DNA from: Bradysia coprophila
Lineage: Eukaryota; Arthropoda; Insecta; Diptera; Sciaridae
Assembly (NCBI RefSeq): GCF_014529535.1
Contig: NW_023503376.1
Coordinates: forward strand, 5,343,716-5,407,715
Direction of reading: 5' to 3'
Length of the DNA stretch: 64,000 bases
Part shown: piece after piece, positions 1-10,420 of the stretch
How the letters are laid out: each line of letters starts with the position of its first letter
Position numbering within the stretch: the first letter of the stretch is position 1
Notes under the pieces: generated by a model
What the model saw: only the letters and a program-made list of their open reading frames with translations
Database searches by the model: none
Told to the model about the DNA's origin: nothing
Made by a program: the position numbers and the translations under genes

Positions 1-1110
1 AGGTTTGGTCTAATCGCAAACTTCTCGCAAGGCCGAGCTGTCTAATATTGCAATATGATACCGCAACTCGTGTGAATTACGACCCTCGCTTCGCTCGGGC
101 CGTAACCTTCACACTCGTCGAAGTTGCCTAATGTTAGAATTGCTTGACTTTTGTAATACTATATACTCACTGTATAGATATATGCTGCTTGTTAATTATC
201 AAATATAAAAATCAACTATCAATTATCAAATACCAATAATCGAATATCAATGATATTGTTCATTTATTACATTGCATTTCTATTTTTTGGGGTAACTTCC
301 GAAGCGTTGATCACACATAGCTTATCGTCGAACTTAACATTCCAAATGTCAGATGTATAATTTTAGGAACCAAAATTTTTCACTATTTTCTGCCAGTCAA
401 GGGAATAAGACTTGTAAAATCCTGTTTTTCTGCAATAGTTTCCAGATACTTAGGCCCACATGACCTATCTTCCAACTATCTTTGTGTGGTTACAAACATT
501 TCAGTGAAGGGAATTATCAATTACCAATAATTATCAATTATCAATTATAAGCAGCGTAAAATGAATTTTTCTGGAATAGCTGTCAGATCCTTAGGCCCGA
601 CATGGCCCATCTTTGAATTCCATTCCTCGTCGATTAAAACAAATTTTATTAAAATCGGTTAAGAATGACTCAAGTCATCTCAAGTCGTGACAAATAGATT
701 ACAAACAATTACGTTTCTCATAACATTTCATAAAATGTCACATCACATTAAATTATCAATATTAATTTTCAATTAACATGTATTATCAATTATCAACAGA
801 GTAAAATCCTGTTTTTCTGGAATAGTTTCCAGAACCTTATCCCGACATGGCCCATCTTTGAAATTAACCTCAGGAATCCCATTCCTCGTCGATTAAAAAA
901 AAATCATCAAAATCGGTTAAGAATTACTCAAGTTATCGTCGTGACAAAAAAAAAATTATTTCAAACAATTAAAGTTTTGATAATTTTTCATACACTGTAT
1001 GGTTACTAACATTTTAGGGTATTTTCTGGCATAAGACCCTTGACTTTCAGTCAAGGGAATTAAATATCCAATAGCCTACTGGCAAAGGTCATGATCAATT
1101 ACAGGCCAGC
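1..1110. repeat. Dispersed repeat DNA, no gene
   Basis: No coding exon is visible. The stretch is built of degenerate AT-rich repeats, with recurring phrases such as CTCAAGTTATCGTCGTGAC and runs of ATCAATTATCAA. An imperfect hairpin sits at 66-118 (CTCGTGTG arm, CACACTCG arm) and recurs near 7671 and 7990. The block from about 830 ends in a perfect 9-bp hairpin at 1037-1057 (CCCTTGACT / AGTCAAGGG). A related block at about 9840-10170 ends the same way, so this is probably one non-autonomous family. No target duplication could be found, so the element limits are not fixed. Confidence 0.6.
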
Positions 1111-1773
1111 GAGCATAACAGTACTGGTTGTCTAAATTTAAAGAGTTTGATATTATGCTGCTTCGAGAATGTGTTGGTATGCAGCAAGAAAATATGAGTT
1201 ATCCGATAACTTATCATACTGATAGTCGATATTTTTGACTTTACTAAACTTAAGGTAAGAATTATCTCACAGTCACAATACGCAATTGTAATGTGCTCGT
1301 GAATTGTTATGTGCGGTTTTGTAAATATAAACTTCTTCCATTAGCAATAAAAGTCTGAGTGGTGTCGAACGCATATTTTATACGTCGATCGTCGTGTGAC
1401 TAACAACAAAATTGGTTACTATCGTAAAACATTAAATAGCGACCGTGATAGTAACGTTAGTCAAGATCGCGTTCCAAACCTCACGAAACGTTAATCAAAA
1501 TTTGAAAAATCATTTTTCCTGTATGATTTTTGTGAAGAGAAGAGAAACTGAGAATGAATATGAGTTCATCAGTAGAGTTAGTACAACGATAGAGTCAGAC
1601 TGTTGTAGTAAATAGTGGGCTTAGCAGGTGTTTTTAAATCGATGTGTTGTTTATCTATTCCTAACGATTTTCAGAAGCTTTGTTTCAGAATTGTGTTTTG
1701 TTTTCTGTTTTGATTAATATAAAGGTAGATCTGGTCCAGTTTTGGAGAAAATTATCAAAGCTCTTTAGATAAG
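1111..1773 (+). promoter_or_regulatory. Upstream region and probable 5' leader of the mpaB-like gene
   Basis: This is non-repetitive DNA directly before the first coding exon at 1774. It has no long open frame. A TATAAAGG-like string lies near 1719, about 55 bases before the ATG, but it may simply be leader sequence. The transcription start cannot be fixed from sequence alone. Confidence 0.3.
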
Positions 1774-4700
1774 ATGGTCGAAGTGCAACCAATACTGTCT
1801 CCAGCAGAACTGAGTGAGTTCACGAATTTTTATATCTTTTTACAAATCTACTACCGAAGCTCAGCACTGTTCCGTATCAAAAATTGTTTTTTTTACTAAC
1901 AAGTGTTAAAGCTAGCAGCGCCCACAGTGTTCCAAAACGTTACTGCCACATTCATAAATCTATTTTTGCATCAGTACGTCACTTTGCGACCCCTTTATGT
2001 CCCGAATTACCCAACAGTAACAGTAGACTTTTGAAAAACCAAGAAAAATTTTTGTTGGTTTTTTGGGTTTTGGAGCCCATTTTCCCCTTGAGGGGTTTGT
2101 AAATTTTCCTTGTTAAATATAAAAATCCTAAGGACGTTGCAACTTGCATTGAGACACTTCAAGCATATTCCTGATGGCTATGACTAAAGGGACATTTTTT
2201 ACTTTTCACATCTCGCGCTGCGAGTCAATCAGTTTCAGCTGATCCACACATACAAACAAAAATGTTTCTTGGACTTTAAACGATTTTACCATTTCTACAC
2301 ACATGACTGTACATTGTCCTATCATATAAACATGTATTAGCACATTTGTTTGTATGAGTGGATCAGCTGAAACAAAATGCGTCACTCATTTGAAAGTCGC
2401 CGGCCGTAGCTATGACCTTATCTAAAAGAGATCGAACGTTAGTGTTTCGCTGCTATCAGCCGCTTTTAAAACAGATGTTCGAATAGCCGAACTCAAAAGA
2501 ACTCGGGTAACCCGTGCTCATCTCCAGTTAATTATGGTGGCGGGACATTTCGACACCGTCAATATCGTCAGGAACGATATTATCGTTTTTTTGGACGATA
2601 CTATCATCTAAAAAACGATACTATCGTCTAAAAAACGATAATATCGTTTTTTAGACGATACTATCGTCCAAAAAAACGATATTATCGTCCAAAAAATTTT
2701 CATCCAGGACGATAATATCGTCTAAATTGGAAAATTCTAAAATATTGTCTGGACGATAGTATCGTTTTCTGGACGATATTATCGTTCGGAAAACGATACT
2801 ATCGTTTTCTGGACGATATTACCGTTCTAGAAAATCTAATGGATATTTTCGTTTTCTGTACGATAATATCGTCCTGGGCGATATTATCGTTTTCTTAAAT
2901 GATAATATCGTCCAGCACGATACTATCGTTTAAAAAAACGATAATATCGCCCAGGACGATATTATCGTTTAGTTTTGGGTGGTAATATTGTCCAGGACTT
3001 AATTTTACTCAGAGGTGCAGCAAGAACCGAATTCTCTTCCAAAATATCAAAAAACAATTGTCAGAGGAAATCACCTACACATCAGTGTTTAAAAAAGGCG
3101 TTTAGTTCGTCCCTAAATAATTCATCTTTTTACGAAATGAATACCAACTTAGATTGTACCTAAAAAGCCTAAAAGATATTTTCATCCAGGACGATATTAT
3201 CGTCAAAAAAACGATATTATCGTTTTTTGAACGATAATATCGTTTTTTAGACGATAGTATCATCAAAAAAACGATAGTATCGTCCAAAAAAACGATAGTA
3301 TCGTCCAAAAAAACGATATTATCGTTTAAAAACGTCAAGAAAACGATAATATCGTCCTGAAAATATTTTAAAATTTATAATTTTAGACGATATTATCGTC
3401 CTGGATGAAATTTTTTTAGACGATATTATCGTTTTTTAGACGATATTATCGTTTTTTAGACGATATTATCGTTTTTTAGACGATAGTATCGTCTAAAAAA
3501 CGATACTATCGTTTTTTGGACGATACTATCGTCTAAAAAACGATACTATCGTTTTTTGGACGATACTATCGTCTAAAAAACGATACTATCGTCCAAAAAA
3601 CGATACTATCGTTTTTTAGACGATACTATCGTCTAAAAAACGATAATATCGTTCCTGACGATATTGACCGTGTAGTTATGTCGCCTCACCGTTAATTATA
3701 CTTTTACTTTTATTCAGGAGCAAAGCAGTACATGATAAACATGGTGAAATATGCATCATTTAAACCGTGTGACATGGGCAATGGTAACAACATTCATGTA
3801 ACGTTGCCCAAATGGTATGATGAAGAAAATTTCAGACGGTAATTGATCGTAGAGAGCGATCCTTTTGAAAACATACCTAAGTCGTACGTGCATTTTTCAG
3901 CGTACTTTTTGATATGTAGCCCAACACCTTTCAGAGCTCATAATCAAAAAGTTCGATGAAAATGCGTCCGATTTCGGTAGGCATGTTTTCAAAAGAATCC
4001 CTCAAAAAGTTTGAGTCGGTAACTTTACAGTACGACTATCGAATTTCAGAGGCCAAAAGTATTTTATGGACAATCGATTCGGAATGCTAACTTCTAACTT
4101 ATATGGTCTTTTTACTCTCCTTGCTGACCCTAAAGGGCTGGATGTCCTAGACTCAACCGGCAGGTCAAGCACGCCTGAAACAGCTAAGAATAGATATATA
4201 TCGACAATAGTGCATATGTTGTCCTGGTATGAAGATGATTTGCGACCAGGTTCAAAGTATTTACTGACTGTGATTCGATGTTATTTGTAAGTTTAATTGA
4301 AATGATTTTTAGATCATGGGCTTCGTTGAACAGAGTTCGGAAAATGCACTTAAATGCGTCGAACGGTGCTGATAAGAAGAAAATCGGATCTATTACTCAA
4401 ACTGAATTAGCTTTGACAACATTTGGCTTTATGGGGTAAGAAAAATTAGAAAGACAACAGTGCTACACTAAAAAACTTGGTGCAAAAGAGATGCAAAAGA
4501 CAGTCTCTCAAAATCTTGTATGTCTTTGCATTAAGTTGTTTCTGTGTTGTAGGGTAGGTAGGGTAATGTTCGGTAAAAATGGGTACTAGCATGGACTTTG
4601 AATAATAGGGGTAAACCATTCGTAAACCATGGTTCGTAAAGTTCGAGAGTATGATGATTTCGTAGAGCTTTGACATAAAATATATGGGAGAAATGTCAAA

Positions 4701-5658
4701 AGTTAACAGAATTTTCATACTCACGACCTTTACGAACCACAATGGTTTACCCCTAATGTAAAATCCCAGAACATAGTTTCCGCACATCGAGCCAAAAACC
4801 TGATCAATAAAATAATTGTCGATTATTAGATTCGCCCTGGTTCGTCCTCAGTTCCTTGGAATTCAGTGCGACAACAAGGCTGATCGGGAGGGCTTCATTC
4901 ATTTCTGGGCTGTAATTGGCCACATGCTCGGCGTCGATGACGAATACAACATGTGCCTCTTCGACATCGAAACAGTCGAAATAATTTGCCTGATCATGAT
5001 CCGATACATTTTCATACCAATTATACAATTGGAAACACCAAAATTCAAAGAAATGACGTCGGCCCTATGCAAAGGACTATCAAGGTTTATGCCGCACATG
5101 TCGTACGATGTCCAAATGTTTCTCGTGAAACGAATTGTTGGAGTTCCTGGTTATCAACACAACGTAGACCTATCGAAAGAAACAATTTGCAAACAAATGT
5201 TCAACGCCGAAGAATTGTCTAGCGCAAATGAAGTGGTGAAAATGCTCCATACGAACAAAAGTGATTTGTTGAAAATCTACGACATCCTTTTCCGTGATGG
5301 GATCCCTGTTACGCTACCCAAGAAGAGTGTGCTCATTGAAATACCCGCTAACCACAAGGACGTTCATAATAACAATTTGTCTTTGAAGCACAACGATGAA
5401 AGTATTGAAATTGCTGACAAGAAATTTCATTGGATAATGAAATCGACAGACTCCAGCGACTGGAAAGTCCATTTACATGATGGCGAACTTTCTGTTCTCA
5501 ACAAATGGGATCAGCTATCAGTTCGATGGTTGTGTTTAACGTTAAAGTGGTACGAGAATTCAGTTGGTCGGTATTTTTGTGAAATGGGGTTGAATGCCGT
5601 CCTGTTTTTCATCCGAAGATATTACCAACGAAATATTGCCAGGAAGAGTAGCAAGTGA
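1774..5658 (+). CDS. mpaB/rubber-oxygenase-type (DUF2236) oxygenase-like protein
   Basis: Exons are 1774-1813, 3718-3838, 4050-4286, 4313-4435 and 4830-5658, giving 449 residues with all junctions GT-AG and in frame. The protein matches the animal branch of the ER-bound oxygenase mpaB/B'/rubber-oxygenase catalytic domain (PF09995). Seen directly: an N-terminal YASFKPCDMGNGNN stretch, then RVRKMHLNAS (residues 140-149, with H145 as a candidate heme or metal ligand), RPQFLGIQCDN (179-189) and FWAVIGHMLGVDDEYN (199-214), all typical of the family. Hydrophobic stretches at about 225-240 and near the C-terminus suggest membrane association. Known members of this domain are heme-type oxygenases; the substrate of the insect proteins is not known to me. 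A polyadenylation signal AATAAA lies near 5724. Intron 1 (about 1.9 kb) is filled with mobile DNA. The exact start is inferred from the ATG in AAGATGG that joins cleanly to exon 2. Confidence 0.85.
1890..2175 (+). repeat. Dispersed repeat, copy 1 (second copy at 21846-22105)
   Basis: About 270 bases, from GTGTTCCAAAACGTTACTGC to AAGCATATTCCT, recur with small differences at 21846-22105. The first copy lies in intron 1 of the mpaB-like gene, the second inside the hAT element in intron 1 of the enoyl-CoA reductase gene. Both are in + orientation. Neither keeps an open frame or clear terminal repeats. Confidence 0.7.
2231..2376. mobile_element. Small hairpin MITE
   Basis: The left arm (GTTTCAGCTGATCCAC, then CATACAAACAAA) is matched by a reverse-complement right arm (TTTGTTTGTATG, then GTGGATCAGCTGAAAC), about 34 bp per arm with few mismatches around a loop of about 75 bases. 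It is a fold-back insertion inside intron 1 of the mpaB-like gene. Confidence 0.65.
2536..3690. mobile_element. MULE-like fold-back element built of near-palindromes
   Basis: A perfect 9-bp target duplication, GTTAATTAT, flanks the element at 2527-2535 and 3691-3699. The ends are inverted: GGTGGCGGGACAT on the left pairs imperfectly with ATGTCGCCTCACC on the right, and the next roughly 30 bases (GTCAATATCGTCAGGAACG and onward) are perfect inverted repeats. A 9-bp duplication with long inverted ends is characteristic of the Mutator-like superfamily. The interior is almost wholly copies of ACGATA-N-TATCGT separated by short A or T runs; about 34 copies can be counted, apart from a unique patch at about 2975-3180. 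No transposase is present, so it is non-autonomous. It sits in intron 1, 18 bases upstream of the exon 2 acceptor AG. Confidence 0.8.
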
Positions 5659-6061
5659 ATCATATATATCTGATAGACGTTCGACTGGTGTTAGCTCGAA
5701 TCCAGTCAGAGTTTATCAGAGCTAATAAATAAAATTCTCAGCGAGTGATACATTTTTCCATTATACGCCTATTGAAACCTTGGGAGACATTAGTTTAAAA
5801 TTGTCAGCCTCGACAATTTCTTACTGCATAGAGCTAAAAATTGGATCATAAATAACTAACTTATGCTAATGACACCATAAAAACATGTAAACCTCAGTTG
5901 TCTTGGTATGTTTCTACTTTTATTTATAATACCGCGAGTCTGTCTTCCATATTATCTGCTGGATCATATTTGACTTGATATTGATAAGATCAAGTTTTAT
6001 TTAATTCGAATATTTGAGAGGTAAAACAATAATCTACCTTAACCAAATAAATGGGTTGAAG

Positions 6062-6711
6062 CTAGATCATTCCAATAAGAGGTAGCAGAGCAACAAATAC
6101 TGCAATTGCCCCCACGATACCTATCATCATCTGTGGTCGATAACAAATTCAATCATAAGCGACAAGCTCTGCATAATGTGGTGTTATATAGCAAAATGCA
6201 TGTTCAATAAAATGAAGTAAAAGATTTGAAATCAAATTTTTAAAATACTCAGATCAAATGAAGTAATAGATACGTAAAACTGTTTTTATGCGTGTTGTCT
6301 GTGAAAGGTTAATGAATATCATAAAAATATGGCTAAATCCGAGATGTCCTGTCTTTGATTCCGTTGTAACACAATAGCAGCGTAAGGTGTATGTTCAACA
6401 TAAACACTACAATCTCGAGCGAAGTCATTACAGTTTTTACCAAGCTTTGATCATAATTGTTAAATTTTTGATTTGCAATTCGATTATCGTATTTTGATCC
6501 GTCTACCTATGTGTATCAACTACTGGAAGGTACAATGATCCTTTGGATCTATATGACTTGATTTTCCCCGAGTTTTTCTTTTTAATTTTGACAATTTACT
6601 TACATTCGGATTACTTTTGGCATCGTATGGATCACGTAGCGCACGGTTCACAGAATATGTATTAATATAGTCCAGATCAACATCAAAATTGTGCGCGCGT
6701 TTAGAAAGCAT
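6062..6711 (-). CDS. 58-residue single-pass membrane micropeptide, unrecognised
   Basis: Exons on the minus strand are 6711-6604 and 6130-6062. The intron has a GTAAGT donor and an ACAG acceptor, phase 0. The protein has 36 polar residues (start MLSKRAHNFDVDL, centre YSVNRALRDPYD) followed by a continuous hydrophobic segment at residues 37-58 (MMIGIVGAIAV...), with the stop directly after the membrane helix. This is the layout of a tail-anchored or small single-pass protein. A TTG codon extends the frame 5 codons upstream; the ATG at 6711 is preferred. A candidate AATAAA lies near 5924-5919. The gene is convergent with the mpaB-like gene. I do not recognise the family. The clean splice, the stop placement and the membrane helix argue that it is real. 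Confidence 0.6.
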
Positions 6712-8102
6712 AATTTCCTTGAACAATTGAATACGCTACACGATTATAGACACTTCACACTTTGCTAGATCATCAACCTTATAGAAACGGTTAGTCATCA
6801 GCTTTCGATAACGATAAGATGAATGAGCTAGTGGTCTCTTTTAAAGCGATAAATTGATTTATGATAAAAATATCGAAGTGATAGATTTTGTACGAAACAC
6901 CAGGTTATCGTTTACACAATTGAAGTAACAGATTTTACTCCAGTTACGCTTGCCGTTTCTAAAACGTTTATATAAGAAATGACAAAAAATTATCGTAATA
7001 AACACAAAATTTTAAACTGTGTAAATGAAAAAAACTACGAAATAATTTCCTGAGATGTATAGCTCAACAAACCCGACAACAGATTTAGTGGTCTCGTATG
7101 AACTATAGCTTTGTTCGAGAGTAAACATAAACAAAACAAGATAACCAGCTGATTAAGAAAGTTTCGTGACACCATCAGTCTTACACTCAAACGCACTTGT
7201 TGGAAAATATTTGCGCAAATTTTTGAAATTATTTTTTGGCCAATCATATGGAATGATTCTATCGACTACGTGAGTCTATAAAGTACTAGGCCCCACCTTA
7301 TGGGTGGATCAGGTCCCTTGACTGTCTCAATAAATATTCGTAACTTGACGGTTGCGTGTATAAAATCCTACAAGAACTGTCAAGTTACGAATTCTTTAAA
7401 GTTACGAAAATACGACAATCTGCACTCTGGGCGCCGATTCTCGTGAATTTAAGAATTTCAGTTGTCACCTTAATGTCCATACGATTCGTAACTTTTAAGA
7501 TGACAACTGTCAAGTTACGAAATCTTAAATTCACGAGAATCTGCGCGCTTCTTATTTTCTTATAAATTGCGCATTCGCTTTATTATATTCCATTTTTTTT
7601 TCAGAAAGTCCCATTGTCTGCTATAAACGGTAGTGAAAATATTTCTTGATTATGTATTGAAAAAACATTAAACTCGTGTGGATTACGGCCCTCGCTTCGC
7701 TCTGGCCGCAAAGTCCACACTTGTTCAATTTTTTGTATACAAACAACTACCACGAAATCACTCAAAAAAATCTTTTCGAAATAAAGTCTAGATTGTTACT
7801 CAAATACTTTCGATTTACTAACCTAAGCCTCATGAATTTCAGTCCTAGTTGATAAAAAAAAATTGTGGAAAGCCTCGCTTTGCTCTGGCTGTAAAGCTCA
7901 CGTTCGTTTAAATTTTCTAAATTATGAGAATTTTTTTAGCAATTAAATCTACTGAAACTCGGCCTTATTTGATCATGAATTAAGTATGAAACTCGTGTGA
8001 TTACGGCCCTCACTTCGCTCTGGCCGCAAAGTTCACACTCGTTGATTTTTTTTTCTAGCATAGACAACAATAAATGACACATAAAAGTCTTTTCGGAATA
8101 AA
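6712..8102. repeat. Intergenic repeats with two CTCGTGTG hairpins
   Basis: No supported gene. An inverted pair lies at about 7434-7545 (ATTCTCGTGAATTTAAG against CTTAAATTCACGAGAAT). The CTCGTGTG...GGCC...CACACT hairpin seen at 66-118 recurs at 7671-7735 and 7990-8044, with a decayed half copy near 7862. Each holds CTCGCTTCGCTC (or CTCACTTCGCTC) between arms that pair through GGCC. Confidence 0.5.
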
Positions 8103-8637
8103 TAATCGCCCAAAACCACTTACAGTGGAGGTGTGACGCAAGTCTTGTTATCCACTTACAAAAGAACTGATATCGGTGTAGGTGACGCTTACAGATTCGA
8201 CACGCAAAAAGGTATGCGTCACAAATGGCAGCTGATGAGGAAAGTACGCGAAAGGCTTATCAACAAAAATCATACCAGAAAAATTTTAGGAAGAAAATTA
8301 TAATAAAAAAGTTTGCGTCACAAGGGGCAGATGTTGAGGAAGGAAAATTTTTAAAATTGTGAAATATATTCCTTTAAAAAATGGAATTCAAACGGAAGAA
8401 AGCCGAATCATCTGCCCCTTGTGACGCAAACTTTTTTGTTATAATTTTCTTCCTAAAATTTTTCTGGTAAGATTTTTGTTGATAAGCCTTTCGCGTACTT
8501 TCCTCATCAGCTGCCATTTGTGACGTATACCTTTTTGCGTGTCGAATCTGTAAGCGTCACCTACACCGATATCAGTTCTTTTGTAAGTGGATAACAGGAC
8601 TTGCGTCACACCTCCACTGTAAGTGGTTTTGGGCGAT
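8103..8637. mobile_element. Long-armed fold-back element
   Basis: Two arms of about 230 bp are near-perfect reverse complements: the left begins ATCGCCCAAAACCACTTACA (8103), the right ends in its complement (8637). Both contain TGTGACGCAAGTC-type and ACGCAAAAAGGTATGCGTC-type strings. The central loop is about 70 bases. It resembles in layout, though not closely in sequence, the fold-back ends at 30096-30614 and 47598-48119, and likewise has a TTGACGAAAATCGAAAAT minisatellite beside it. Confidence 0.75.
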
Positions 8638-8774
8638 ATCAGCTCTTTTGTAAGTTGTGCTTTTTTAGAATTTGGTCGCAGATAATAGACAATCATATTG
8701 TGCAGTTTGAACGAAAATATTCTTCTTACAAAACTGTATAACTTTCTCTTTGATCTGAATCTTCCAGCTTTCAT

Positions 8775-8945
8775 TTGACGAAAATCGAAAATTTGACGAA
8801 AATAAAAAATTTGACGAAATTCGAAAATTTTGACGGAATTTGAAAATTTGACAAAAATCAAAACTTTGATAAAAATCGAAAATTTGACTAAAATCGAAAA
8901 ATTGACGAATATCGAATATTTGACGAAAATCGAAAATTTGACGCG
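8775..8945. repeat. 18-bp minisatellite (TTGACGAAAATCGAAAAT type)
   Basis: About nine imperfect units of an 18-bp repeat. The same unit forms arrays at 30665-30830 and, in reverse orientation, at 47230-47530. At all three places the array lies within about 150 bases of a long fold-back element. The open frame running through it is repeat translation and not a gene. Confidence 0.7.
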
Positions 8946-10404
8946 CTTAAAACGCTCATAGCTCCCAAATAAGCGACTTTTTAGGAAAACCATGAAACAC
9001 GTGTCGACTAGAATCAACACTATAACTTTGTCTTTTACAGGAGGTTTCCATCTGCCTTATTTTCCGAGTTATGGATGACATAGCTCGCACTTAAAACGCT
9101 CATAGCTCCCAAATAAGGGACTTTTTAGTGAAACCATGAAACACGTGTCAAATGAAATCTGAAACTCTATAAATTTGTCTTTTAAACGAACTTTCTATCT
9201 TTTATATTTTCTGAGTTATGGGTCATATAGCTCAATGGCTCAAAACGCTTATAGCTCCGAAATTATAAGCTTTTAAGAAAATTCCTTCAAATTAGTTTCT
9301 TAGAATTACGTCCTTAACATACCCTGAAAATTTCAGCCAAATTCACCGGTAAATTAAAAAGTTTCGCCGTAACAGAGTGACAAAGTGACAAAGGTTGGTA
9401 AAATTCATCAATTTCAAAATGTATGAAAATGAATTTCTTCATACAAATTTCTGCAAGTTTCCAAGTTTTGAAATTTAATATCTCGGCCAAATTTTAACCT
9501 TATGAGGCGTGTGATAGCTCGTTGAACTCGTATGGACGCCCAGATTACGAATAAAATACTTTGGGGGTAGTAGGAGCAAAGGGGGAAAAGTTAAAAAATT
9601 CCTCAGTCCTGCGGAGAAAATTTTTTGTCAAATTTTTCAGTGTGAACGGACTTGCGTCACGGCCCTTCACTAACGTAGGGCCATGACAGATTATTACTTC
9701 AGTATTTTCCATTAACGAACTTAACCCGAGTTATTTCAGTACTTAACAAACAAAATTTTCTTGGAAAGTCGAAAATTACTCCGTATAATAAGGAGACTAT
9801 TATTTAGACAGATAATCTGTTTTTTTTTTTTGGAAATCCATTGAGGATTACTTAAGTTATCGTGTTATCAAGCGACAAGACAAAAATTCTTTTAGGAATA
9901 TCTCAGAGATCACCCGTCCGTTATAACCCATCTTCGAATTTAACCTCAGGAATTTAATTACCCGTCGAATAAAAAAAAGTTTTTGGAAATCCATTGAAAA
10001 TTACTCGAGTTATCGTGTTATCAAGGAATGAACAAAGTGTGACAAACATTTTCTGTATTCAAGGTTTTTGGTCATACATTCATGTATTTTCAATTATAGT
10101 AGTGAACATTGTGTGACAAACATTTTAGAGTGTTTATCATCCGTAAGACCCATGACTTTCAGTCAAGGGAATAATAAAGGAGGGGTTGCGTAATGTTCTT
10201 CATAAGCTTAAAATATCCCAAATTACCAGACACTTCGATTCAAAGCGTACTGTCGAGGACTGACGAGTTGTTGTAAGTTGTAATTCAAACAGTGACTCGA
10301 ATGGTATTTTCTCCAGGAGACACACAAAAAATCGTGCAGCTCCCCGGCTAGAGCTGGAATAGAAAAACAAAAATATTTCCCTGCTTCGTGTCGTCAGTCA
10401 ATAA
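8946..10404. repeat. Intergenic degenerate repeats
   Basis: Two tandem degenerate copies of a phrase around CTTAAAACGCTCATAGCTCC occur at about 8945 and 9089, with a third weaker one near 9240. From about 9840 to 10172 there is a relative of the 1-1110 repeat that ends in the CATGACTTTCAGTCAAGGG hairpin. I see no gene. Confidence 0.45.
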
Positions 10405-10420
10405 TTTATTTACGGTAAAA

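Noticed and set aside
1030..1060. Possible Helitron 3' end (hairpin CCCTTGACT/AGTCAAGGG)
   Set aside because: A hairpin is present in three copies of the family, but there is no CTRR terminus and no A/T insertion site could be shown.
7035..7247. 70-codon minus-strand frame with hydrophobic content
   Set aside because: No splice partners, no recognisable motif and no conserved start.
8439..9020. 193-codon minus-strand frame
   Set aside because: It crosses a fold-back arm and the 18-bp minisatellite; the peptide is a repeat of FVKFSIF-like units.
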